Shown piece by piece: positions 1-8,954 of a stretch of 64,000 nt of DNA. Numbering within the stretch: the first letter of the stretch is position 1; every line of letters starts with the position of its first letter. Origin of the DNA: a virus. The position numbers were made by a program, and so were the translations under genes. The notes under the pieces are model-generated. The model was not told the origin of the DNA and ran no database searches. It saw nothing but the letters and a program-made list of their open reading frames with translations. The stretch covers positions 1-64,000 of IMG/VR virus record IMGVR_UViG_3300021171_000008. One strand, given 5' to 3'.

Positions 1-423
1 GACGCCGCCAACAAGACCTACGTCGACAACTTGATCGCCAATCTCCGGCTGTTCCTGGGGACGTGGCAAGTCGCGGCGAACACTCCTGACCTAACTGTCA
101 CGGCGGGATTGACGGCGGGCGATTACTTCATCGCGGTCACCGTCAACCCGACCGTGCCCGAGACGGCGCCAGCAGGCGTTCCTGGCATTGGCGGCCAGCT
201 GATCGCCAACGGCGATATTGTGATCTGGAACGCTGGACTGGCGCTATTCGAGATCATTCAGGGCTCCGGCCTGACGATGGCGGAAGCCGACGGGCTCTAT
301 GTCAGGCTGGACGGCGGCACGATGACCGGCGATCTGATTCTCGATGGAGACCCGACGAACAATTTGGGCGCCGCGACCAAACAGTATGTTGACAATGCGG
401 TGATCGACGCGGGAACTTTCTGA
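1..423 (+). CDS. tail-fibre protein, 3' part (gene enters from left edge)
   Basis: The reading frame is open from the first base, so the N-terminus lies outside the window. The visible part starts with DAANKTYVDNL and ends with a second copy of the same kind of motif, LGAATKQYVDN. The 'aATKxYVD' motif is a hallmark of phage tail-fibre repeat modules, which trimerise into shafts. Between the copies lies a beta-rich segment (about residues 20-105). A structural fibre gene follows 50 bases downstream. An internal ATG at base 31 is possible but would cut the first motif. Confidence 0.7.
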   Translation, partial: DAANKTYVDNLIANLRLFLGTWQVAANTPDLTVTAGLTAGDYFIAVTVNPTVPETAPAGVPGIGGQLIANGDIVIWNAGLALFEIIQGSGLTMAEADGLYVRLDGGTMTGDLILDGDPTNNLGAATKQYVDNAVIDAGTF

Positions 424-472
424 TGCACTAAGGGCCGGAACATTCCGGCTGCGACGCGAGGGCTAGATAGCC

Positions 473-1876
473 ATGGTGAACCGCGTTCAGACGCTTCGCT
501 CTTCGGTGCCGGGGACTGCCCCCGCCCCAGGCACGCGCCAGCCCGGAGAGCTGTACGTAAACTTCCCCGACAATGCGCTCGGCGTCATCGACCCGACGCA
601 AAATCCCGTCGACCTGATCCCAGTGCGCTATTTCTCGTCTTTGGCGAGCTACTTCACCGGGGACTGTGTTCTCCAGAACGGGAGGATCTACGTCGCCACG
701 GGCATTTTCGGACCGGGTCCATTCAACCCGGCCGATTGGAACGTCGTGACGATGGCGACGGACCTCGCCCTCTACATGCCCCTCTCGGGAGGGACGTTCA
801 CGGGCGTGGTGCGGTTCCCGGCGAACAACAGCGTCGTCATCAACGGAGCCGCCGCAAGTCAACGCGCAATCCTCGGTCAGACAGCTGGGTTGAACCGTTG
901 GCAGATGCAGCTGGGGGACTTCACCGCCGAGAGCGGCGCGAACGCGGGGTCCAACTTCGTCCTGACTTCGATGAGCGATGCCGGAGGCAATCTGGGCGTT
1001 CCTCTGTCGATCAGTCGCGCTAGCGGAATAACCACTCTGCAAGGGTTGTCGCTGCCAGGGGGCGCGGCTGGAGACGCACTGACCACAGATGGTGCGGGCA
1101 ACCTATCGTGGGCTGTGCCTGCTGGTGGCGGCCCATCGGGTCCTCCCGTCATAGTCAGCGATACTCCGCCTGCCAATCCGGTCGAGGGCGACCTGTGGTT
1201 TGATAGCATCAGCGCTCAGACCTTCCTTTGGTTTACGGATGCGACCTCAAGCCAGTGGGTAATCGCCAACAACGCGCAGGGCGTGGCGGGTCCGCCAGGG
1301 CCTGCCGGCCCAGCGGGCGCCCCCGGCGCGCCTGGAGCGCCTGGAGCCCCCGGCGTGGGCTTCCCCGACGCACCGACAGATGGCCAGATCTATGGGCGCC
1401 AGGACGTCGCTGGAACCATGAGCTGGACGGCCGCAGCGGGCATCATCGGCGTCATCAATGGCAGCGACGCCGCCGCCGGTCAGGTCGGCGAAGTCATATC
1501 CAGCGTTATTTCTTTTCTCAATCGGGTGAGCGTTCTGGCCAACGCAGTCACCGTTGTCACATCAATTGCGCTGACGCCGGGAGATTGGGACGTTTCTGGC
1601 AATGTTGCGTGTTATTTAAACGCCGAAGTTGCCACGGCGATAAGCGCTAATATTAGTAATTCTGCGACAGTCCTTTCTGCGAATGCGCTTAACGGTTCGA
1701 TGAATGCGCTTCGGCCAAATGGCGGCTTTGCTAGTGCTCAGACAAATTATCTTCCACTCAATACTTGTCGTGTTTCTGTATCGGTTCCGACGACTTATTA
1801 TCTTCTTTGTCAGGTCCAAACCGCGACAATGACTTCCAGTGCTAGCGGCTTTATTTGGGCGAGGCGAGCGCGATGA
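473..1876 (+). CDS. tail-fibre protein with collagen-like segment
   Basis: 467-residue probable fibre. Residues about 271-297 are collagen-like Gly-X-Y triplets (GPPGPAGPAGAPGAPG), which trimerise in phage fibres. The PLSGGTFTG module (about residue 103) and the following GDFTAESGANAGSNFVLTSMS-type segment recur in the next gene, so the two fibres are paralogous mosaics. The C-terminal ~150 residues, rich in Ala, Ser and Val, probably form the receptor-facing tip. The stop overlaps the next start (ATGA). The last ~300 bases are visibly more AT-rich than the rest, which may mark an exchanged tip domain. Confidence 0.75.
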   Translation: MVNRVQTLRSSVPGTAPAPGTRQPGELYVNFPDNALGVIDPTQNPVDLIPVRYFSSLASYFTGDCVLQNGRIYVATGIFGPGPFNPADWNVVTMATDLALYMPLSGGTFTGVVRFPANNSVVINGAAASQRAILGQTAGLNRWQMQLGDFTAESGANAGSNFVLTSMSDAGGNLGVPLSISRASGITTLQGLSLPGGAAGDALTTDGAGNLSWAVPAGGGPSGPPVIVSDTPPANPVEGDLWFDSISAQTFLWFTDATSSQWVIANNAQGVAGPPGPAGPAGAPGAPGAPGAPGVGFPDAPTDGQIYGRQDVAGTMSWTAAAGIIGVINGSDAAAGQVGEVISSVISFLNRVSVLANAVTVVTSIALTPGDWDVSGNVACYLNAEVATAISANISNSATVLSANALNGSMNALRPNGGFASAQTNYLPLNTCRVSVSVPTTYYLLCQVQTATMTSSASGFIWARRAR

Positions 1877-3264
1877 TCGACTTCCCAGCCAGCCCCACCA
1901 TCGGCGATCAGTTCACATCAGGCGGAACCACTTGGGAGTGGGACGGGGCCAAGTGGACGATCGTCCCAGGAACCTCGGGGCCTCCCGTCATCATCAGCGA
2001 CACGCCGCCCGCCAGTCCAGTAGTCGGCGACTTGTGGTGGGATAGCATCGGCGGCCAGCTCTATTGCTGGTTCGTCGATCCGACCTCGTCGCAGTGGGTG
2101 GTGGCGACCAACAACAGCGCGGCGATGCAGGGCTACTTGCCTTTAACGGGCGGCGTACTCAGCGGTCCGCTGACGGGTCAGGCGGCGACCTTCAGCGGGA
2201 TGCTGACTGGAGTGAACGCCACGCTCACCGGCGCCCTGGTCGCCAGCGGCGGCGGCACGCTCGGCGGCGCGTGGACCTTCAGCAACAATGTGACAGTGAA
2301 CGGCGCGACGACGCTCGCCAGTCTCACGACGAACGCGGCGACGGCCAACAACGGCCTCACGGTCACGGGCGTTCTCCCCGGCGGGCCGTTCGCCACCTAC
2401 GGCCTAGCGGTCGATGGCGGCGCGGATGGGGGGTACATCGCGCTGAACGCTGCGACGGCTGCCGCCGGAACCGGCGTCTTTGGTTATGTCGGCGACTTAG
2501 CGCGTTGGGGAATCAATCTCGGCGATGGCGCGGCGGAAACCGGCGCCAATGCCGGGTCGAACTTTTCAATCACTTCTTACGACGACACGGGCGCTGCTCT
2601 CGACACGCCGCTCTCGATCAATCGCGCCACCAGCAGCGCGACGTTCAGTAGCAACGTCACCGCCATTGGCTTTTTTACGACTAGCCTTGCAAGTGGTGAG
2701 TCGGTGATCGAGGTCGGCGGCGGGATACCCCAAGCCGGTGGCGGCCCTTGGTGGTTTCACACTACTGGCGGCGACTGCTTCGTGACTTTTCTCATTGATG
2801 GTGCGTTCGGGACCAATTTCGGCCTCAACGCCAACGGCCACTTCTACCAGGGCGGCTGGTCTGACGGCCCTGTTTACACGCAGTTTTGGACGTCAGCCGA
2901 CTTCGCCAATCCGGCTTGCGACTACCGGATCAAGGCGGATGTCGCGCCGCTCGCCTCGACCTGGGATCACGTCAAAGCGCTCAAACCGATCCGCTATCGG
3001 CAGAAGGAATTTTCGTTTCAGGAGCTTCCGGCGCCGACGCAGAGACGCGAGACCAATGTACCGTTGATCGAGGCCGACGATCGAGAGCGCTGGGGCTTCA
3101 TCGCCCACGAGCTTCAGGAGACGCTGGGTGAAACCGCTGCGACCGTAAGCAAGGATCATCCTGATCGGCTTCAGTCTCCGAACTTGATGGCTTTGATCGC
3201 CGCGCTGACGCGCACGGTGCAGGAACTCCAGGCGCGCGTCGAAGAGCTGGAGGCGCGGCCATGA
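1873..3264 (+). CDS. tail-fibre protein with C-terminal S74 intramolecular chaperone
   Basis: 463 residues. It opens with MIDFPASPTIGDQFTSGGTT, a module repeated at the start of the next gene. Middle: fibre repeats (YLPLTGGVLSGPLTG) and a GANAGSNFSITSYD segment shared with the previous gene. About residues 352-463 match the S74 (endosialidase chaperone) domain: DYRIKADVAPL, WGFIAHELQETLG, then LMALIAALTRTVQELQARVE, a coiled-coil trimer end. In this family the chaperone folds the trimer and cuts itself off. ATG at 1873 overlaps the upstream TGA and is preferred to the TTG 18 bases earlier. Confidence 0.8.
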   Translation: MIDFPASPTIGDQFTSGGTTWEWDGAKWTIVPGTSGPPVIISDTPPASPVVGDLWWDSIGGQLYCWFVDPTSSQWVVATNNSAAMQGYLPLTGGVLSGPLTGQAATFSGMLTGVNATLTGALVASGGGTLGGAWTFSNNVTVNGATTLASLTTNAATANNGLTVTGVLPGGPFATYGLAVDGGADGGYIALNAATAAAGTGVFGYVGDLARWGINLGDGAAETGANAGSNFSITSYDDTGAALDTPLSINRATSSATFSSNVTAIGFFTTSLASGESVIEVGGGIPQAGGGPWWFHTTGGDCFVTFLIDGAFGTNFGLNANGHFYQGGWSDGPVYTQFWTSADFANPACDYRIKADVAPLASTWDHVKALKPIRYRQKEFSFQELPAPTQRRETNVPLIEADDRERWGFIAHELQETLGETAATVSKDHPDRLQSPNLMALIAALTRTVQELQARVEELEARP

Positions 3265-4520
3265 TCGACTTTCCAGCCTCCCCTACGGTAGGCCAAGAAT
3301 TTACTTTCGCAGGCGTTACTTGGACTTGGGACGGGACCAAGTGGCTGGCGGCTGGGACCAGCCCTGGCTTCCTGCCGCTGACCGGCGGAGTCCTGACCGG
3401 CAATCTCGGCGGCGTAACCGCTGATTTTAGTGGTCAGGTGAATGCTCAGACGTTGGCTGGCCCAACCGGCGTTACGCCTCCCGTGGCGGCGGCGTCCCCT
3501 CCAGTCGCCGACAACAGCCTCGATTTGGCGACCACGGCGTGGGCCAACGCCAACGTCAAGATGGGCGACAACAGGCTCATCAATGGCGACATGCGGGTCG
3601 ATCAGCGTGGCGTCGCCAGCGGCGCGGGCGGGACGGCGGCCGGTTATACTATTGATCGCTGGCAATATTCTGCGATACAGGCTGCCAAAGGGACATGGAC
3701 GCGAAGTGCTTCGTCTGCGCCTGGGTTCCCTTATGCCTTGATGTTCACATCGTCGTCGGCTTACGCCGTTGTGAACAACGATATCTTCCTCTTCCTCCAA
3801 AACATCGAAGCCGACATGATCAGCGACTTCGCGTGGGGAACACCCAATGCGCAGCCGGTCACCTTGTCGTTTTGGGCTTATTCCAGTCTGATCGGGACGT
3901 TCAGCGGTGGTATCCGCAATCTCGCTATCCAGCGTGCTTATCCATTCACCTATTCGATTCCGGCTGCGAACACCTGGACGAAGATCAGCGTCACCATTCC
4001 GGGTGACACGGGTGGCGCATGGCCGCTTTCCGGCAGTGGAATCGGCGCGACGCTGGGTTTTAGCCTGGGGGCTGGGACCGGGACTTATAGCGCCCCTGCC
4101 AATGTGTGGGGCTCGACTTATGCCCTTGCTGCCCCTGGCTCGGTTAGCGTCGTCGGGACCAACGGCGCGATTTTTCAGATCACCGGCGTCAAGTTGGAGA
4201 TTGGCCCCGCAGCAACGCCGTTTAATCGCCAGTCGCTGGCCAAGAGTTTGGCGGATTGTCAGAGGTATTATCAGGCAAGAACGAATATGATCCAAATCGT
4301 TTCTTACATTAACGCTGGGGCTGATTTATATCAAGTCAATGGACTCCCCGTAACCATGCGTGTTGCTCCAACTGTCAACTTCACTGCTGCTTCATACTCT
4401 AATTGCAGTGCCGCTACTCTTAATCAAATTAGCCAAGATTGGATTACTGCACAAGCATCAGCTACAGCGACGGGCACTGCCTTCTTTACCATAACTTACG
4501 AGGCATCAGCGGAGCTTTGA
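3261..4520 (+). CDS. tail-fibre / receptor-binding protein
   Basis: 419 residues. N-terminal MIDFPASPTVGQEFTFAG module and PLTGGVLTGNLGG repeat are shared with the preceding fibre. About residue 112 reads NRLINGDMRVDQRG, followed by IDRWQYSA; this is a common junction between fibre shaft and beta-sandwich head domain in phage fibres. The C-terminus contains KSLADCQRYYQARTN, another recurrent fibre signature. The start overlaps the previous stop (ATGA). The 3' end is AT-richer, like the end of the 473-1876 fibre, consistent with an exchangeable receptor-binding tip. Confidence 0.75.
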   Translation: MIDFPASPTVGQEFTFAGVTWTWDGTKWLAAGTSPGFLPLTGGVLTGNLGGVTADFSGQVNAQTLAGPTGVTPPVAAASPPVADNSLDLATTAWANANVKMGDNRLINGDMRVDQRGVASGAGGTAAGYTIDRWQYSAIQAAKGTWTRSASSAPGFPYALMFTSSSAYAVVNNDIFLFLQNIEADMISDFAWGTPNAQPVTLSFWAYSSLIGTFSGGIRNLAIQRAYPFTYSIPAANTWTKISVTIPGDTGGAWPLSGSGIGATLGFSLGAGTGTYSAPANVWGSTYALAAPGSVSVVGTNGAIFQITGVKLEIGPAATPFNRQSLAKSLADCQRYYQARTNMIQIVSYINAGADLYQVNGLPVTMRVAPTVNFTAASYSNCSAATLNQISQDWITAQASATATGTAFFTITYEASAEL

Positions 4521-4522
4521 CC

Positions 4523-4738
4523 ATGGCCTATACGCAAGTCTGGGATTCTACGCGCAACCAAGTCCACGACGGCATTATCCAGCGCGACGAGGACGGCGCG
4601 TTCATCCCGTTCGACCCCGCTAACCGCGACTATCAGGACTATTGGGCTTGGCTCAATGAGGGCAACCAGCCCGCTGCGCCAGCGCAGACGCCTGCCCCGC
4701 TGCCAGCTAGACCGCCGCAAAAATCAAGCCGCAAATGA
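4523..4738 (+). CDS. small tail-fibre-assembly-like protein
   Basis: 71 residues, two bases after the fibre stop. FIPFDPANRDYQDYWAWLNEGNQPAAP is the pattern found at the end of many phage tail-fibre assembly or tail-tip accessory proteins (x-IP-DP-N-Y-x-WL-x-EGN-x-P). The tail is Pro-rich and basic. The ATG at 4523 is chosen because the codons before it belong to the end of the fibre gene in another frame. A role as fibre chaperone is inferred from position and motif. Confidence 0.6.
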   Translation: MAYTQVWDSTRNQVHDGIIQRDEDGAFIPFDPANRDYQDYWAWLNEGNQPAAPAQTPAPLPARPPQKSSRK

Positions 4739-5535
4739 GCTACACCTACGCCCAGTTTCAGCTCGCGCTCGCGAGCGAAATGATCGTTCCGAACAACAAC
4801 GTGAACGAGCCGAATTTCGTGCTCATTCTGCCAACGATCATCGATTACGCCGAGCAGCGCTGCTACCGCGAGCTGGACTGCCTGCACGCCGAGGCGCGGC
4901 AATGGTTCCCGATGACCGCCTACCAGCGCGAGCAGAGTTTCCTGGCGAGCGCCGCGACTTCAGCGAACCCGTCCCCCGCGCAGCAGATCCTCATCCCCGA
5001 GCGCGTCATCATCCAGCCTGTCGGCGCCACGCCTCCGATTGCCGGCGTGCCGCCCACGATGGGAGGCGAGCCCGCCGTTCCGGTCACCGTCGATTATATC
5101 GACGCCATCTACAGTGGCCTGTTTCCCGATCCTGGCCCATTTGGTCGGCCGAAAGTCTTCGCGCCGCTCACCGACACGGTCCTCGCTTTCGGCCCGACGC
5201 CGGATCAGCCCTATTCCTTCCTGATCCATGGCAAGTGCCGGCCGGTCCCGCTCTACAACGCGCCGCCCGGAGACGGCACACAGACGACGTTCCTGACCCA
5301 GGTCTTGCCCGATCTGTTCCTCGCCGCCGCTATGGTTTCCGCGAGCGGCTATCGCCACAACTTCGGCGCCCAGTCCGACGATCCGCGCATGGCGGTGAGC
5401 TGGGAGGGCCAGTACAACGAGCTGCTCGGCAGCGCGAAGAACGAAGAGACCCGGAAGCGCTTCCTCGGGTGGAACCAGCTGTCGTCCTACAGCGCGACCC
5501 AGGCGGCGCAACCGCAACCGGCCCCAGCGGGATGA
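4735..5535 (+). CDS. head-tail adaptor / tail-tubular-A-like protein
   Basis: 266 residues. Residues 30-46 (LPTIIDYAEQRCYRELD) match the start of the adaptor proteins that sit under the portal in podoviruses (T7 gp11-like family), where 'I-x-AE-x-R-I/C-Y-R-E/D-LD' is typical. The C-terminal half has LPDLFLAAAMVSASGY and a helical NELLGSAKNEETRKRFLGW end, also usual. The start overlaps the preceding stop (ATGA), and the next gene is the probable nozzle partner. Family assignment is from pattern memory; confidence is moderate. Confidence 0.6.
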   Translation: MSYTYAQFQLALASEMIVPNNNVNEPNFVLILPTIIDYAEQRCYRELDCLHAEARQWFPMTAYQREQSFLASAATSANPSPAQQILIPERVIIQPVGATPPIAGVPPTMGGEPAVPVTVDYIDAIYSGLFPDPGPFGRPKVFAPLTDTVLAFGPTPDQPYSFLIHGKCRPVPLYNAPPGDGTQTTFLTQVLPDLFLAAAMVSASGYRHNFGAQSDDPRMAVSWEGQYNELLGSAKNEETRKRFLGWNQLSSYSATQAAQPQPAPAG

Positions 5536-5538
5536 TCG

Positions 5539-7752
5539 ATGCCTTTCTCCACGGTGAAATTGATGCCGGGAGTCAAGGCGGTCCAGACGCCGACGCTCCT
5601 CCAGGCGAATGTCGTCGCGTCTAATCTGATCCGCTGGAGAGGCGGCCTGCCGGAGAAGTACGGCGGGTGGATGAATTTCTTCTCCTCCATCTTGGGGCCT
5701 TCGGCCGGCGGCCCGTCGAACGTCGCGATCCCCGGCGTCACGCGCGAACTGTGCGCATGGGCTGACCTCAACCTCCAGAACCATCTCGCGGTCGCTGGCA
5801 CGGCAGGCCTAAGCGCCCTGACGCCGACCCAGAACGGCACGCCATTCACGCGGAACATCTCGCCGCAATATATGGTGAGCAATACGAGCCAGATCTTCGT
5901 GACTGCGGCGGGCTCGCCGGTCGTTCAGATCACTGACAACGGCGCGGCGGTCAATAATTACGGCTCGGTCCAAGTCCAATGCCATGTCGCGGTCGGCGGC
6001 ATCGTCGTCTTCGGTTCGTTCCCGGTCACGGCGATGCTGACGGCGTTGCAGTACACAATCATGCTGCCCTTCAATGCGGCCTCGGCGGCTACGGTAAGCG
6101 CGCCATGCGTCGCGACGTTCACCTCGGTCCCGAACAGCGAAGTGATCACCGTCAATCTGCCCAACCATGGGCTCGTGCAGGGCTCGACCTTCGCCCTCCC
6201 GATCCCGACCGTCGTCGGCGCGAATGGCGAGGTCTCGCTTCAGGGCTTCTTCACCGTCCAGCTCATCATCGACGCGAACAACTTCATCATCTTCGCGCCG
6301 TTCTCCGTCCCGACGGCGGCCACCGTTCCCGAGGGCAATTTCGCCGGCTATCCGCAGATCCTCTATTGGGTCACGCAGGCGCCGCTCCTCCCGAACTCAG
6401 GCTGGGGTGTGGGCGGCTGGGGCGTCGGCGGCTGGGGCTCCGGCGCGCAGCCTACCCCGATCGTCGCCAATGAGTTCCCGCCGAATCCTGGGACGCCGGG
6501 GTTCGGCAACATCTCCGAGGACAGTTGGTCGCTCGGCAACTGGGGCTCGCAGCTGATCGCGAACGCGACCAATGGTCCTTTGTTCTTCTGGGACCCGATC
6601 AGCGGCATTCAGAACGCTCAGATGATCGCCAACGGGCCGAGCAATTGCACCGGCTTTTTCATTGGCATGCCCGAGCAGCAGATCATCACCTACGGCGCGA
6701 GCACCGCCCAGGTGCAGGACCCGATGCTGGTCGCATGGTGCGACAACGCGAACTTCAACGCCTGGACTGCGAGCGTCTCCAATCAGGCGGGAACCTACCG
6801 CCTCACGCGCGGGAGCAAGATCGTCGGCGGCATCCAGGGGCCGCAGCAGGCGATGCTGTGGACCGACGTCGGGCTCTGGGCAATGGCGTACATCGGCTAC
6901 CCCGACGTGTTCGGATTCAACGAGGTGGCGCAAGGCTGTGGGCTGATCGGCAAGGACGCCATCGCTGTCTACGGCCCGCAAGTTTTCTGGATGTCGCGTG
7001 ACGCCTTCTGGATGTACTCCAACGGCGTCGTGCAAAGATTGCAGTGCGACGTCTGGGATGTGATCGTCAAGAACCTGAACAACGCGAGGGACAGCAGCGG
7101 AAATTATCTCTATTTCGCGCACATCCGGGGCGCGGCGAACAGCGGCTACGACGAGGTCATGTGGCACTTCCCCTCGCAGGCCTCGGTGAACGGCGAGAAC
7201 GATAGCTGGGTCAAATTCAACCCGGTCACGGGCGAGTGGGACTATTCGCTCTCGACCCCGCAGCAAGGCATGGTCGGCAATACGCCGATCAATGTGAGCG
7301 CGTGGATCGACAACAACATCTTCGGCCATCCGATCAGCTCGATGATCGCGGCCGGCGGCGCGACCTCCATCATCATGCAAATGGAGATGGGAAACGACGC
7401 CAACGGGAAGCCGATCAATTGGATGATCCAGACTGGCTTTTTCATGCTCTCCGACGGCGAGGACAAAGTCTTCGTCGACTTCCTGCTGCCGGACTTCCGC
7501 TGGCGGCGCTGGCAGCAGCCGCAGAGCGTCAGCGCCCAGGTCCAGATCACACTTTACACGGCCGAATATCCGGACGATCCGCAAGATCAATGGGTGGCCT
7601 ACGGTCCCTTTATTGTCACGAATGCCACGGGAGGGATTGAGCCCCGAGCAAGAGGGCGCTATTTCTTCGCCGAGATTCAGGGCAACGACCTCGGATCTTT
7701 CTGTAGGTTGGGCGGTATAAAATTCCGGTTCGCCGCAGACGGGCGAAACTGA
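5539..7752 (+). CDS. tail nozzle / hub protein (T7 gp12-like)
   Basis: 737 residues, beta-rich. Residues 28-43 (SNLIRWRGGLPEKYGG) and a following 'G-x-T-R-E-L-x-A-W' stretch match the N-terminal signature of podovirus tail nozzle or packaged-DNA stabilising proteins ('N-L-I/V-R-x-x-G-L-P-E-K-x-GG'). Later blocks include VAWCDNANFNAW, a GCGLIGKDAIAVYGPQVFWM strand set and a C-terminal jelly-roll-like segment. It lies 3 bases after the adaptor gene, the usual order of the two tail-tube proteins. In virions such proteins form the tube distal to the adaptor. Confidence 0.6.
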   Translation: MPFSTVKLMPGVKAVQTPTLLQANVVASNLIRWRGGLPEKYGGWMNFFSSILGPSAGGPSNVAIPGVTRELCAWADLNLQNHLAVAGTAGLSALTPTQNGTPFTRNISPQYMVSNTSQIFVTAAGSPVVQITDNGAAVNNYGSVQVQCHVAVGGIVVFGSFPVTAMLTALQYTIMLPFNAASAATVSAPCVATFTSVPNSEVITVNLPNHGLVQGSTFALPIPTVVGANGEVSLQGFFTVQLIIDANNFIIFAPFSVPTAATVPEGNFAGYPQILYWVTQAPLLPNSGWGVGGWGVGGWGSGAQPTPIVANEFPPNPGTPGFGNISEDSWSLGNWGSQLIANATNGPLFFWDPISGIQNAQMIANGPSNCTGFFIGMPEQQIITYGASTAQVQDPMLVAWCDNANFNAWTASVSNQAGTYRLTRGSKIVGGIQGPQQAMLWTDVGLWAMAYIGYPDVFGFNEVAQGCGLIGKDAIAVYGPQVFWMSRDAFWMYSNGVVQRLQCDVWDVIVKNLNNARDSSGNYLYFAHIRGAANSGYDEVMWHFPSQASVNGENDSWVKFNPVTGEWDYSLSTPQQGMVGNTPINVSAWIDNNIFGHPISSMIAAGGATSIIMQMEMGNDANGKPINWMIQTGFFMLSDGEDKVFVDFLLPDFRWRRWQQPQSVSAQVQITLYTAEYPDDPQDQWVAYGPFIVTNATGGIEPRARGRYFFAEIQGNDLGSFCRLGGIKFRFAADGRN

Positions 7753-7753
7753 A

Positions 7754-8044
7754 ATGGCGGGTCAGGTCAGCGGCGGCGAATTGCAGACGTTGATCTCAAC
7801 GCTGCAAAACGGAAACACGCAACTCGGCCATATTTTTCAGGCGCTAGGCGGCGTTGCCCCGCTGGCCACCGCGATCTCCGCGCTCGCTGCCACCTCCGCC
7901 GCCGTCCCGCAGATGGGCGAGGTCGTGTCGCGCACTGGCGGCGCTGGCCTCTCAGCGCCTCTGCCGGACGCCCCAGAGGGCTACGTCACCATCGACATTC
8001 CTGGCGTGGGGCCTCGGCTCATTCCTTACTATCCGGTGGGATAG
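7754..8044 (+). CDS. small hypothetical virion-cluster protein
   Basis: 96 residues, one base after the nozzle gene. Predicted helical N-terminus (GELQTLISTLQNGNTQLGHIF), an Ala-rich central helix (residues 34-55) and a C-terminal VTIDIPGVGPRLIPYYPVG strand. No family is recognised. Its position inside the structural operon suggests a virion or assembly role. Confidence 0.55.
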   Translation: MAGQVSGGELQTLISTLQNGNTQLGHIFQALGGVAPLATAISALAATSAAVPQMGEVVSRTGGAGLSAPLPDAPEGYVTIDIPGVGPRLIPYYPVG

Positions 8045-8048
8045 CGCC

Positions 8049-8768
8049 ATGAACGGCTCCGGCTACAACCCTTCGGCGATTCAGATCCGGCGGCAGCTCG
8101 GCGCCACGCGGCCGGTTCGCCCGCCGAGACTGCCGACGGCGAACGCGAACCCGAAGCTCGGCGGATCGCTCAACCTTCACTCGCTGATGCGGCCAGGGCG
8201 CGCGAGCGGCGGCGCAATCAACGACAGCCCCGAGACCCCGTTCACGGGCGGCATCATGTCGGTTGGAGCTGGTCGCGCCGATGACGTCCCGATGCACGTT
8301 CCTGACGGGGCTTATGTCGTGCCGGCGTGGGGGGTCAGCCACCTGGGCGAGGGGAACACGATGAGCGGCATGGCCATGCTCAAGGGCATGTTCGGGCAGC
8401 CGTGGGGCGCGGCGAAAGCGCCGTGGGGCGCGCCGCAGCCCAAGTCGATGTCGGGGGGAAAGGGCGTCCCGATCCCGAAGCCTCCGCCCATGCATTTTCA
8501 GCCGCCGAATTTCTATCCGCAGGGCATGTCAGCGGAGAACCCCGCGCTCGCGGACCCGAGGCAGAAGCACGGCGGCGCGGCGCGCGGCCCCGGTCCGGCA
8601 GTCCCGATTAACGCGAGCGGCGGCGAGTTCATTATCGCTCCAGATGAGGTCGCACGGATCGGGGACGGTAATATCGACAAAGGACACCTTGTCCTCGACA
8701 AGTGGATCACGCTTCTCAAGAAGGAAGCCGCGAAGACACTGATGAAGCTACCGGGACCAGCCAAATGA
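8049..8768 (+). CDS. Pro/Gly-rich virion-associated protein
   Basis: 239 residues, low complexity. It contains YNPSAIQIRRQLGATRPV near the N-terminus; a similar segment (RAIQIQRQLGQARAKA) occurs in the 1081-residue protein at 9524-12769. Blocks such as RASGGAINDSPETPF, MHVPDGAYVVPAWG and INASGGEFIIAPDEVARIGDG resemble repeated segments of large phage ejection proteins. The latter block is seen in many phages next to a 'xx-A/S-GGEF-I-V/I-P-P/D-E-x-V' motif. No enzymatic motif is visible. ATG at 8049 lies 5 bases after the preceding stop. Confidence 0.6.
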   Translation: MNGSGYNPSAIQIRRQLGATRPVRPPRLPTANANPKLGGSLNLHSLMRPGRASGGAINDSPETPFTGGIMSVGAGRADDVPMHVPDGAYVVPAWGVSHLGEGNTMSGMAMLKGMFGQPWGAAKAPWGAPQPKSMSGGKGVPIPKPPPMHFQPPNFYPQGMSAENPALADPRQKHGGAARGPGPAVPINASGGEFIIAPDEVARIGDGNIDKGHLVLDKWITLLKKEAAKTLMKLPGPAK

Positions 8769-8769
8769 A

Positions 8770-8804
8770 CTGGGAGGACGAGACGTGACCCTCATCCTCC
8801 CAGC
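8770..8804 (+). terminator. strong hairpin after structural operon part 1
   Basis: CTGGGAGGA and TCCTCCCAG form a 9-bp perfect stem directly after the stop codon at 8768. There is no U-run, so it is either a processing/stability hairpin or part of the repeat region that follows. Confidence 0.45.
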
Positions 8805-8805
8805 C

Positions 8806-8914
8806 TTGGCGTGCCTGCCTGCCTTGCCTTGCCTCGCCATGCCACGCCAAGCCTCGCGCCGCCCCGCCGAGCCGCGCCTTGCCATGCCTCGCATGGCCAC
8901 CGCCATGCCCCGCC
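8806..8914. repeat. pentanucleotide (GCCNN) array 1
   Basis: From 8821 to 8900 the plus strand reads in strict 5-base phase: gcctt gcctt gcctc gccat, then gccac gccaa gcctc and on for about 16 units. The phase is looser on both flanks. Because 5 is not a multiple of 3, no frame can encode a uniform repeat. Two further arrays lie at 52612-52885 (GGC strand) and 62690-62766 (GCC strand). Confidence 0.85.
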
Positions 8915-8942
8915 CAGATAACATGATTTGCACGAACTGCAA
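8915..8942 (-). promoter_or_regulatory. palindromic operator with minus-strand promoter
   Basis: TTGCACGAACTGCAA (8928-8942) is one of eight copies of the TTGCA-N5-TGCAA palindrome. Read on the minus strand it supplies a -35 TTGCAG (8942-8937), a 16-base spacer and a -10 TATCTG (8920-8915). Transcription would run left through pentamer array 1, with no recognisable gene to serve, so it may make an antisense or non-coding RNA. The palindrome also ends 12 bases before the plus-strand gene at 8955. Confidence 0.5.
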
Positions 8943-8954
8943 GGGCGCTCAGCC

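Noticed and set aside
3171-4295. 374-residue minus-strand open frame
   Set aside because: Arg-rich shadow of the plus-strand fibre gene; the opposite frame carries clear fibre motifs.
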